22,777 nucleotides of DNA from Actinomycetes bacterium (GTDB lineage Bacteria > Actinomycetota > Acidimicrobiia > Acidimicrobiales > CADCSY01): contig JAODBP010000271.1 of the NCBI GenBank assembly GCA_025464025.1, positions 1-22,777 of the forward strand, written 5' to 3'. Below the pieces are notes generated by a model, which searched no databases, was not told the origin of the DNA, and saw only the letters and a list, made by a program, of their open reading frames with translations. Position 1 is the stretch's first letter; every line of letters begins with the position of its first letter. A program made the translations under genes and the position numbers. Of this stretch, positions 14,640-21,170 are shown piece after piece.

Positions 14640-14666
14640 TCAAGTCCGGGGCCGGGCCGCCGATCT
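14640..14666 (+). promoter_or_regulatory. Sigma-28-type promoter for the flgB-fliK operon
   Basis: TCAA (14640-14643), 15 bases, GCCGATCT (14659-14666). Transcription should start near 14673, about 100 bases before flgB. It lies back to back with the RNB ribonuclease promoter. Control of the basal-body operon by the late sigma factor would differ from the enterobacterial hierarchy. Confidence 0.65.
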
Positions 14667-14771
14667 CGTGGCCCGAGCAAGGAGCCCTCCAGACGCTGCC
14701 ACGGATCGGCGGCACCCGAGCAGTACGGAGGACAGCGTGCCGATCCGGAGCACCTGGCGGGGAGACCGCCG

Positions 14772-15116
14772 GTGAACGACGTCACCATGACCGCCCTGCA
14801 CAGCATGTTGCGGGGCCTCTCGGCGCGCCAGACGGCGATCGCCGACAACATCGCCAACGTCGAGACGCCGGGCTACACGGCCAAGACCGTCGACTTCGAG
14901 ACCAGCCTCCGCGAGGCGCTCTCCAGCGGCAGCGCCCCCGACGTCGCCCCCTCGATCTCCCTGACCGACGACCAGGCCCTGCCGAACGGCAACAACGTCC
15001 AGATCGGCGAGGAGATGGTCAAGCTCCAGAGCGCCAACCTCAGCTACGAGCTCGCCATCCAGGCCATGACCTCGAAGTTCTCGATCCTCCGCACCTCGAT
15101 CAGCGGGCAGGGCTGA
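14772..15116 (+). CDS. flgB: Flagellar basal-body rod protein FlgB
   Basis: FlgB is a proximal rod subunit assembled across the cell envelope after export. The 114-residue product has the rod signature near the N terminus (TALHSMLRGLSARQTAIADN then IANVETPGYTAKTVDFETSL). It ends with the usual helix (NVQIGEEMVKLQSANLSYEL then AIQAMTSKFSILRTSI). I chose the GTG at 14772, preceded by GGCGGGGAGA at suitable distance. It gives a protein slightly shorter than E. coli FlgB (138), with the variable middle reduced. It begins the basal-body operon and overlaps flgC by one base (TGATG). Confidence 0.94.
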   Translation: MNDVTMTALHSMLRGLSARQTAIADNIANVETPGYTAKTVDFETSLREALSSGSAPDVAPSISLTDDQALPNGNNVQIGEEMVKLQSANLSYELAIQAMTSKFSILRTSISGQG

Positions 15117-15517
15117 TGGGCATGTTCGCCGCCCTCCAGGCGGCCGGCTCCGGCATGAGCGTCTTCAAGACGTGGATCGACGCGACGGCGAACAACATCG
15201 CCAACCAGAACTCGGTCTCGCTCACGCCCGGCGGCGAGCCGTTCCAGAGCCAGCTCGTCATCGCCCAGGCCAACGAGGACCCGAACAACCCCGGTGCCCA
15301 CGTCGTGGAGTTCGCCCACAAGACCGACGAGGCGGGGCGGGAGTACGACCCGCAGAGCCCGCTGGCCGACCCGGTCACCGGCGAGGTGAAGAAGCCGAAC
15401 GTCGACATGGGCGAGGAGATGGTCAACCTGATCGCCGCCCAGCGGGGCTTCCAGGCCAACGTGTCCGTGCTCCAGCAGGCCCGCGACGCCTACCAATCCG
15501 CCCTGCGGCTGCACTGA
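15116..15517 (+). CDS. flgC: Flagellar basal-body rod protein FlgC
   Basis: FlgC is a proximal rod subunit. The 133-residue product (E. coli FlgC 134) begins with ALQAAGSGMSVFKTWIDATA then NNIANQNSV. It carries the FlgC-typical YDPQSPLADPVTGEVKKPNV segment and the C-terminal helix DMGEEMVNLIAAQRGFQANV with QQARDAYQSALRL. Translation is coupled to flgB by TGATG, and fliE starts two bases after its stop. Confidence 0.96.
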   Translation: MGMFAALQAAGSGMSVFKTWIDATANNIANQNSVSLTPGGEPFQSQLVIAQANEDPNNPGAHVVEFAHKTDEAGREYDPQSPLADPVTGEVKKPNVDMGEEMVNLIAAQRGFQANVSVLQQARDAYQSALRLH

Positions 15518-15519
15518 CC

Positions 15520-15819
15520 ATGACGATCCCCGCCATCTCCGGCCTCGGTTCGCTGCCCTCGATCACCTCGACGGCGACCAAGGCCGCGCCCGACGCCGCC
15601 GAGTCGTTCGGCAACATGATCACCAAGGGGCTGGACAACCTCCAGCAGACCCAGGCGACGGCCGACAACCTGGCCACGCAGGCCGCCACCGGCGACCTGA
15701 CCGACCTGCACGACTACATGATCGCCAGCACCCAGGCGTCGCTCACCACCGAGCTGACCGTGTCGGTTCGGAACAAGGCGGTTGACGCGTTCAACGAGAT
15801 CATGCGGATGCAGATCTGA
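15520..15819 (+). CDS. fliE: Flagellar hook-basal body complex protein FliE
   Basis: FliE connects the MS ring to the rod. The 99-residue product (family about 100) shows SFGNMITKGLDNLQQTQATA near the middle, the conserved TGDLTDLHDYMIASTQASLT segment, and the terminal TVSVRNKAVDAFNEIMRMQI. The ATG at 15520 gives the expected length; the frame is open further upstream inside flgC, but that part has no FliE character. The stop codon overlaps the ATG of a 26-codon micro-ORF in the unusual gap before fliF. Confidence 0.94.
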   Translation: MTIPAISGLGSLPSITSTATKAAPDAAESFGNMITKGLDNLQQTQATADNLATQAATGDLTDLHDYMIASTQASLTTELTVSVRNKAVDAFNEIMRMQI

Positions 15820-15899
15820 TGAGCGAGCTTGCGAGCGAATCCATCAGCACAGTTGCCCGTGCGGTCACGGGACGACCTGAGATGACGGCAGACGTCTGA
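15819..15899 (+). CDS. Possible micro-ORF bridging fliE and fliF (26 codons)
   Basis: An ATG overlapping the fliE stop (TGATG) opens a 26-codon frame beginning MSELASESISTVARAV. Its TGA overlaps the fliF ATG in the same TGATG arrangement. No recognised domain is present and no separate ribosome site is seen. Its likely value, if translated, is to carry ribosomes across the gap and keep fliE and fliF coupled. It may equally be a by-product of the direct repeat that flanks the segment. Confidence 0.25.
   Translation: MSELASESISTVARAVTGRPEMTADV
15820..15852 (+). repeat. Dispersed intergenic repeat, copy A
   Basis: The pattern is TGAGCGAGC, an extra TTGCGAGC, GAAT, then CCATCAGCACAG. Without the 8-base and 1-base insertions it matches copy B (20621-20644) at all but one base. 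It occupies the left end of the fliE-fliF gap and is followed by a hairpin, as is copy B. Confidence 0.6.
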
Positions 15900-17539
15900 T
15901 GCCGGAGCGCCTCAACAAGGTCCGCGACCAGTTCAAGCACATCCTCGACGGGTTCACGCCCGGGCAGAAGGCCGTCACCGGCATCGCCGTGCTCTTCGTG
16001 CTGATCGGTGGCTTCCTCTTCAGCAGCTGGGCCGGCAAGCCGTCCTACACGCCGCTCTTCACCGGGCTCGATGGCCCGGATGCCCAGGCGGTCAGCGACG
16101 CCCTCAAGGCGCAGGGCACGCCCTACCAGCTCTCGAACGGCGGCACCTCGATCCTCGTGCCGGCCAACAAGGTCTACGCGTCGCGCATCGCGCTGAGCGC
16201 CGACGGACTGCCCTCGGGCGGCACCGTGGGCTGGGGCATCCTCGACAAGCAGGGCATCACCGCCTCGGAGTTCCGCCAGCGGGTCGACTTCCAGCGAGCG
16301 CTGGAGGGCGAGCTCGACAAGACGATCTCGAGCATGGACTCGGTCAGCGACGCCACGGTCCACCTGGTGATCCCCAAGGAGGACCTCTTCACCGAGGACC
16401 AGCAGAAGGCCACGGCCGCCGTGCTCCTGAAGCTGAAGCCGGACGTGACGATGTCGGCCACCCGGGTCCAGTCGATCGTGCACCTCGTCTCGTCCTCGGT
16501 CGAGGGCCTGACCGCCGACAACGTGTCGGTCACCGACTCGGCCGGCAACCTCCTCTCCGTGCCGGGTGAGGACGGCGCCGACATGGCCGCCGGCGACTTC
16601 CGCGCCCAGGCGACGAAGGCGTACGAGCGGACGACGGCCGACAAGGTGAAGGCCCTGCTGACCTCGCTCGTCGGGCCGAACGGCTCCGACGTCCGGGTCA
16701 CCGCCGAGCTGAACTACGACGACAACGAGACGAAGGCCGAGTCGTTCCGGGCCAACAACGCCCCGGCGGCGCAGACCACCCAGACCAACGAGACGTTCAC
16801 CGGCAGCAACCAGGCCGCCGGCGGGGCGTTGGGCCAGACCCAGACGACGACCCCGGGCGGCACGAGCAGCTACACCAAGACCGGGAACCAGGCGAGCCAG
16901 CCGGTGGACCACACGATCACCAGCACCAAGGAAGCCCCGGGCAAGGTCGTGCGCCAGTCGGTGGCCGTGACGCTCGACCGCAAGAGGGCGGCGGCCCTCA
17001 ACATGGCCGACATCCAGAACCAGGTGGCGGCGGCCGCCGGCATCGTGACCACCAGGGGCGACACCGTCTCGGTGACCCGCGCCCCGTTCGACACGACCGT
17101 GCAGGACGCGCAGAACAAGGCCTTGGCCGACGCCAACGCCAGCAAGCGGATGAAGAACCTCATGGACGGTCTGAAGTCCGTGGGCACCCTGCTCCTCGTC
17201 GGCCTCGGCCTGATGTTCGGCTACCGCCGGCTCCGGAGCCCGGCCATCGAGGAGTCCATCCCTCTCGAGCACCTGGCCCTGGAGGCGGGCGAAGGCGAGC
17301 TGCTCGAGCTGGACGAGGAGGACTACGTGGAGCTCGAACCGTCCCGCCACCAGATCTCGATCGAAGGGGAGGACGACCCGACGACCGTGCTCGTCAGCCG
17401 CCGCCACCGCCGGGAGCTCGATCGCCTCCCCGGCCTGGAGGAGCGGATGGCCGAGAACTCCGACATCGCCGACCTCATCGACCGCCAGCCCGACGACGTC
17501 GCGCAGCTCCTGCGCGGCTGGATGTCCGAGCGTCGGTAG
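15899..17539 (+). CDS. fliF: Flagellar MS-ring protein FliF
   Basis: FliF forms the membrane ring on which the rod, export gate and C ring are built. The 546-residue product (E. coli 552) has a first membrane helix at about 26-44 (AVTGIAVLFVLIGGFLFSSW). The periplasm-side ring-building domains follow (KPSYTPLFTGLDGPDAQAVS, RQRVDFQRALEGELDKTISS, VHLVIPKEDLF). A long low-complexity loop rich in Gln/Thr/Gly spans about 280-340, a second membrane helix about 425-443 (SVGTLLLVGLGLMFGYRRL), and the C-terminal FliG-binding tail has the diagnostic PDDVAQLLRGWM. Its ATG overlaps the stop of the upstream micro-ORF, and there is no strong Shine-Dalgarno. fliG follows directly. Confidence 0.97.
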   Translation: MPERLNKVRDQFKHILDGFTPGQKAVTGIAVLFVLIGGFLFSSWAGKPSYTPLFTGLDGPDAQAVSDALKAQGTPYQLSNGGTSILVPANKVYASRIALSADGLPSGGTVGWGILDKQGITASEFRQRVDFQRALEGELDKTISSMDSVSDATVHLVIPKEDLFTEDQQKATAAVLLKLKPDVTMSATRVQSIVHLVSSSVEGLTADNVSVTDSAGNLLSVPGEDGADMAAGDFRAQATKAYERTTADKVKALLTSLVGPNGSDVRVTAELNYDDNETKAESFRANNAPAAQTTQTNETFTGSNQAAGGALGQTQTTTPGGTSSYTKTGNQASQPVDHTITSTKEAPGKVVRQSVAVTLDRKRAAALNMADIQNQVAAAAGIVTTRGDTVSVTRAPFDTTVQDAQNKALADANASKRMKNLMDGLKSVGTLLLVGLGLMFGYRRLRSPAIEESIPLEHLALEAGEGELLELDEEDYVELEPSRHQISIEGEDDPTTVLVSRRHRRELDRLPGLEERMAENSDIADLIDRQPDDVAQLLRGWMSERR

Positions 17540-17545
17540 GTGCAG

Positions 17546-18598
17546 ATGGCCGATCAGCTCCCGGAGCTCCCCGAAGTAGACGACGACCTGGCCGCCCGCC
17601 TCAGCGGTGCGCAGAAGGCCGCCATCTTCCTGCTCCAGATGGGCAAGGACCGGTCGGCCAAGGTCCTCCAGGCGCTCAAGGAGAGCGAGGTCGAGGAGCT
17701 CCTCACCGAGATCGCCCGGCTCGAGGGCGTCGACGCCAACATCGCGGACGAGGTCCTCGACGAGTTCCGCGACCTCGCCGCGGCTCGGCGCTACTTCACC
17801 CAGGGCGGCATGTCGTTCGCCGCCGAGATCCTCGAGGCCAGCATGGGCTCGGGCAAGGCGCGCGACGTGATGGACCGCCTCAGCGCGTCCCTCGTCGAGC
17901 TGCCCTTCGAGTTCCTCCGCCGGGCCGATCCCCGGCAGATCCTCACCTACCTCCAGGACGAGCACCCGCAGACGATCTCGCTGGTGCTGGCCCACATGCA
18001 CGCCGACAGCGCCGCCATGGTGCTGGGCGGCCTGCCCGAGCAGCTCCAGTCCGACGTCGCCCACCGCGTCGCCACCATGGACCGCACCTCCCCCGAGGTC
18101 ATCAACCTCGTGGAGGAGGTCCTCGAACGCCGCCTGTCGAGCGTGATCCAGACCTCGGACTTCTCCGCCGCCGGCGGCGTCCAGCCCCTCGTCGACATCC
18201 TCAACCGCTCCGACCGGGCCACCGAGCGCCTCATCCTCGAGGGCCTCGAGAACCGCGACATCGAGCTGGCCGAAGAGGTCCGCAGCCGCATGTTCGTGTT
18301 CGAGGACATCGTCACCCTCGACGACCGGTCGGTGCAGATGGTGCTCCGCGAGGTCGACGCCAAGCAGCTCGCCGTGGCCCTGAAGGGCGTCCGCGAGGAC
18401 GTGCGCCTGAAGATCATGCGGAACATGTCGTCCCGAGCCTCGACGAACCTCTCCGAGGAGATCGACCTGCTCGGACCGGTGCGCCTGAAGAGCGTCGAGG
18501 AGGCCCAGGGCGACATCGTCCGCGTCATCCGCGCCCTCGAGGAGGCCGGCCAGATCGTCATCACCCGAGGCGCCGGGAACGATGAGTTCGTCGTATGA
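17546..18598 (+). CDS. fliG: Flagellar motor switch protein FliG
   Basis: FliG is the C-ring protein that contacts the stator and generates torque. The product is about 350 residues (E. coli 331). It has the N-terminal FliF-binding domain (LSGAQKAAIFLLQMGKDRSA), the middle domain with the EHPQTISLVLAHMHADSAAM motif near residue 140, and the C-terminal torque domain with charged helix DDRSVQMVLREVDAKQLAVA and the MSSRASTNLSEEIDLLGPVR segment. I chose the ATG at 17546; a GTG at 17540, directly after the fliF stop, would add two residues and cannot be excluded. Its last 17 bases overlap fliH. Confidence 0.97.
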   Translation: MADQLPELPEVDDDLAARLSGAQKAAIFLLQMGKDRSAKVLQALKESEVEELLTEIARLEGVDANIADEVLDEFRDLAAARRYFTQGGMSFAAEILEASMGSGKARDVMDRLSASLVELPFEFLRRADPRQILTYLQDEHPQTISLVLAHMHADSAAMVLGGLPEQLQSDVAHRVATMDRTSPEVINLVEEVLERRLSSVIQTSDFSAAGGVQPLVDILNRSDRATERLILEGLENRDIELAEEVRSRMFVFEDIVTLDDRSVQMVLREVDAKQLAVALKGVREDVRLKIMRNMSSRASTNLSEEIDLLGPVRLKSVEEAQGDIVRVIRALEEAGQIVITRGAGNDEFVV

Positions 18599-19313
18599 CC
18601 CCTGGACCCGCAGCAAGGTGCTGCGAGGTCACGCCGCTGCAGCTCGACCGGCGTTCCTCGACACCGAGCTCGGCCACGCGCCGACGCTCACCCTCATCTC
18701 GACCGAGGACGACGAGCCCGTCGTCGACGAGCCCGTCGCCGACGAGGTCGTCGACGAGGCCTACGCCGCCGGCTACGAGCTCGGCTACGTCGAGGGCTAC
18801 AACGAGGGCAAGGCGGTCGGCTACGCCGACGGCTACCAGGCCGGCAACGAGAAGGCGGCCTCGGCCGCGCTGCACGCCGCCGAGGAGCGCGACACCCTCC
18901 TCCGCGCCGCGCTGGCCGCGCTCACCACGGCCGCGAACGAGTGCAACACGCGCCAGGCGGCGTCCATCGCCGACATGGAGCAGACGATCGTCGACGCCGT
19001 CTTCGACCTGGCCCAGACGCTGCTCGGCCGTGAGCTCTCCGTCACCCGCACGCCCGGCCGGGACGCGCTCGCCCGCGCCCTGTCGATGGTCCGCGACCAC
19101 GGGAACGTGACCGCCCACATGAACCCCGAGGACCTCGAGTCGATCGGCGACCTGGCCGACCTGGCGCCCGGCCGCGTGATCACGATCGTCCCCGACGCCA
19201 GCGTCGAGCCGGCCGGCTGCGTCATCGAGGCCGGCGCCATGCGGGTCGACGCCCAGCTCGGCCCGGCCCTCGAGCGGGCCAAGCGCGCGTTGCTGGGTGG
19301 TGACGTCAAGTGA
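18582..19313 (+). CDS. fliH: Flagellar export apparatus protein FliH
   Basis: FliH binds the ATPase FliI and docks it to the C ring. The 243-residue product starts with a variable segment and an acidic repeat built from DEPV-like units (about residues 45-60). The hallmark GxxxG-rich helix follows (AAGYELGYVEGYNEGKAVGY then ADGYQAGNEKA, about 61-92), and a C-terminal domain covers the FliI-binding region (MEQTIVDAVFDLAQTLLGRE, DASVEPAGCVIEAGAMRVDA). The start overlaps fliG by 17 bases and the stop overlaps fliI (GTGA). Confidence 0.93.
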   Translation: MSSSYDPWTRSKVLRGHAAAARPAFLDTELGHAPTLTLISTEDDEPVVDEPVADEVVDEAYAAGYELGYVEGYNEGKAVGYADGYQAGNEKAASAALHAAEERDTLLRAALAALTTAANECNTRQAASIADMEQTIVDAVFDLAQTLLGRELSVTRTPGRDALARALSMVRDHGNVTAHMNPEDLESIGDLADLAPGRVITIVPDASVEPAGCVIEAGAMRVDAQLGPALERAKRALLGGDVK

Positions 19314-20623
19314 CGTTCGTCGACCGCATGCCGACGGTCCTCGAGGCCGCCCGACCCCGGGTCACCGGGCGGGTCTCGCGCGTCCTCGGCCTGAATCTCG
19401 AGGTGGCCGGCGTCGATGCCGCCATCGGCGACGCCGTGATCGTCGACGCCCCGGGCCAGCCCGACAACGTCCTCCTGGCCGAGGTCGTCGCCCTCCGCGA
19501 CGACAGCGCGGTGTGCATGCCCTTCGGCGACCTGCGGGGCGTGCGAACCGGGGCGCCGGTGGAGGCCACCGGACGCCCGCCCACCATCCGCGTCGGCGAC
19601 GGCCTGCTCGGCCGAGTGGTCGACGGCCTGGGCCGCCCGATCGACGGCGGCCCGCCGCTGCGCGACGTCATCGAGGTCACCGTCGACGGTGCCCCGCCCC
19701 ACCCGCTGCGCCGGGCCCGGGTCGAGCGCCAGCTCGGCCTCGGCGTCCGCGCGCTCGACACCCTCGTCCCGTGCGGCGCCGGCCAGCGCCTCGGCATCTT
19801 CGCCGGGTCCGGTGTCGGCAAGTCGAGCCTGCTGTCGATGATCGCCCGCGGCACGTCGGCCGACGTCAGCGTCCTCGCCCTCGTCGGCGAGCGCGGCCGT
19901 GAGGTCCGGGAGTTCATCGAGGGCGACCTCGGCGAGGAGGGCCTGGCCCGCTCGGTCGTGGTCGTCTCGACCTCCGACGAGCCCGCCCTCGTCCGCCTCC
20001 GGGCCGCGTTCACCGCCACCCGCATCGCCGAGTGGTTCCGCGACGAGGACCGCGACGTGGTCCTCATGATGGACTCGCTGACCCGCTTCGCCATGGCCCA
20101 GCGTGAGGTCGGCCTGTCGGCCGGCGAGCCGCCGGCGACCCGCGGCTACCCGCCGTCGGTGTTCTCCCTGCTCCCCCGCCTGCTCGAGCGGGCCGGACAG
20201 GCCGAGGTCGGCTCGATCACCGGGCTGTACACGGTGCTCGTCGAGGGCGACGACATGAACGAGCCCATCGCCGACGCGGCCCGGTCGATCCTCGACGGCC
20301 ACGTCGTGCTGGCCCGCAAGCTGGCCACGGCCGGGCACTTCCCGAGCATCGACGTGCTCGAGTCGATCTCCCGCGTCTCGGGCGCGGTGACCGGGCCGGA
20401 GCAGCAGCACGCCGCCATCCAGCTCCGCACGCTCCTGGCCGCCTACCGCGACGCCAAGGACCTCATCGAGATCGGTGCCTACGTCCCCGGCACCAACCCG
20501 ACCGTCGACCGGGCCGTGCTGCTCAAGGACGCCGCCGACGGGTTCCTCAAGCAGGGCATCCACGACATCGCCCCGGCCGCGCACAGCTGGGCGCAGCTCC
20601 TGCAACTGGTCGGTGCGGCGTGA
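19310..20623 (+). CDS. fliI: Flagellum-specific export ATPase FliI
   Basis: FliI hydrolyses ATP to help unfold and load export substrates at the gate. The 437-residue product is related to F1-ATPase beta. Walker A is GSGVGKSS with Lys171, the Walker B region reads DVVLMMDSLTRFAMAQREVG, and the conserved GEPPATRGYPPSVFSLLPRL segment follows. The C-terminal lid includes DAAHS-like APAAHSWAQLLQLV. It starts at a GTG overlapping fliH (GTGA). Its own stop overlaps the GTG of a 39-codon micro-ORF within one of only two gaps in this operon. Confidence 0.98.
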   Translation: MTFVDRMPTVLEAARPRVTGRVSRVLGLNLEVAGVDAAIGDAVIVDAPGQPDNVLLAEVVALRDDSAVCMPFGDLRGVRTGAPVEATGRPPTIRVGDGLLGRVVDGLGRPIDGGPPLRDVIEVTVDGAPPHPLRRARVERQLGLGVRALDTLVPCGAGQRLGIFAGSGVGKSSLLSMIARGTSADVSVLALVGERGREVREFIEGDLGEEGLARSVVVVSTSDEPALVRLRAAFTATRIAEWFRDEDRDVVLMMDSLTRFAMAQREVGLSAGEPPATRGYPPSVFSLLPRLLERAGQAEVGSITGLYTVLVEGDDMNEPIADAARSILDGHVVLARKLATAGHFPSIDVLESISRVSGAVTGPEQQHAAIQLRTLLAAYRDAKDLIEIGAYVPGTNPTVDRAVLLKDAADGFLKQGIHDIAPAAHSWAQLLQLVGAA

Positions 20624-20739
20624 GCGAGCGAACCATCAGCGCAGCGGGCGAGGCGCCCTGCGCCGAGCCGTTCTTCATCGGTGCCAGCTCCGGCGGCACG
20701 AGCTGGAGCGTTGCGCCGACTCGGGCGGAGCACCGATGA
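20620..20739 (+). CDS. Possible micro-ORF bridging fliI and fliJ (39 codons)
   Basis: A GTG overlapping the fliI stop (GTGA) opens a 39-codon frame starting MSERTISAAGEAP. Its TGA overlaps the fliJ ATG (ATGA). The first residues resemble the micro-ORF before fliF (MSELASESIS), because both begin in the same DNA repeat. The frame contains one Cys and no known motif. Translation could relay ribosomes from fliI to fliJ and open the hairpin that covers the fliJ start. Existence as a protein is unproven. Confidence 0.28.
   Translation: MSERTISAAGEAPCAEPFFIGASSGGTSWSVAPTRAEHR
20621..20644 (+). repeat. Dispersed intergenic repeat, copy B
   Basis: TGAGCGAGCGAACCATCAGC plus GCAG, beginning exactly at the fliI stop codon. 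It matches copy A at 15820-15852 apart from two small insertions there and one substitution. A short hairpin follows (GGGCG at 20646-20650 with CGCCC at 20654-20658). Confidence 0.6.
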
Positions 20740-20743
20740 AGAA
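20671..20743 (+). repeat. 14-bp perfect inverted repeat covering the fliJ start codon
   Basis: TTCTTCATCGGTGC (20671-20684) is the exact reverse complement of GCACCGATGAAGAA (20730-20743). The right arm contains the fliJ ATG (20736). Inside, CCAGCTC (20684-20690) pairs with GAGCTGG (20700-20706). In mRNA the fold would bury the fliJ start unless ribosomes come through from upstream. Confidence 0.65.
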
Positions 20744-21170
20744 GTACCAGTTCCGGCTCGACGCCGTCCTGCGCGTGCGCCGCATCGAGGAGGAGCGCGC
20801 CCGCGCCGACCTGCTCGGCGCCAACCGAGCCCTGGCCGCGGCCGAAGCCGAGCTCGACCGCCGGCTCGAGCACTACCGCACGGTGACGCTGCCGGGCGGG
20901 GCGCTCGGCCACGACACCTACCTCGCCGCCCGCTCCCACCAGGACCTCGCCGCCGCGGCAGTCGTCGCCGCCGGCACCGCCCGCCTGGCGGCCGAGGCCG
21001 AGCGCGAGCGGCTCCACGCCGTCTGGGCGGCGACCGCGTCCCGGGTGAAGGCGCTCGAGCGGCTGGACGACCGCCGTCGCGACGAGCACGCCGCCGACGT
21101 GCGGCGCGAGGAGATCATCGTGCTCGACGAGGTCGCCGCCGCGACCCGCCTGATCGGGGCCGACCGATGA
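20736..21170 (+). CDS. fliJ: Flagellar export protein FliJ
   Basis: FliJ is the coiled-coil stalk that links the FliI ring to the export gate and helps recycle chaperones. The 144-residue product has the family start (MKKYQFRLDAVLRVRRIEEE) and is almost entirely one charged, alanine-rich helical hairpin, with no predicted membrane segment. Length agrees with E. coli FliJ (147). The frame is open upstream into fliI, but the FliJ-type N terminus fixes the start at 20736. That ATG lies inside the right arm of a 14-bp inverted repeat and overlaps the stop of a micro-ORF. The stop overlaps the next gene (ATGA). Confidence 0.93.
   Translation: MKKYQFRLDAVLRVRRIEEERARADLLGANRALAAAEAELDRRLEHYRTVTLPGGALGHDTYLAARSHQDLAAAAVVAAGTARLAAEAERERLHAVWAATASRVKALERLDDRRRDEHAADVRREEIIVLDEVAAATRLIGADR

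Larger units (their letters stand above)
15815..15901 (+). other. Putative 80-bp insertion between fliE and fliF with flanking direct repeat
   Basis: TCTGATG occurs at 15815-15821 (end of fliE) and at 15895-15901 (start of fliF), exactly 80 bases apart; CAGA precedes both, directly in one copy and two bases earlier in the other. Deleting one copy plus the intervening bases would leave a TGATG stop/start overlap between fliE and fliF, the junction style of the rest of this operon. The segment contains a dispersed repeat at its left end, a 6-bp hairpin (15856-15861 with 15866-15871, loop CGGT), and a 10-bp palindrome CAGACGTCTG (15889-15898) next to the fliF ATG. Confidence 0.5.

Noticed and set aside
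11927..14857. Very long open frames on the minus strand opposite fapA and flgK, fliD, fliF-fliG and fliI (up to nearly 1,000 codons)
   Set aside because: They lie antisense to well-recognised flagellar genes and are rich in Arg, Gly, Pro or Ala without any domain. Strong G+C at third codon positions removes stop codons from the opposite frames, so such shadows are expected.
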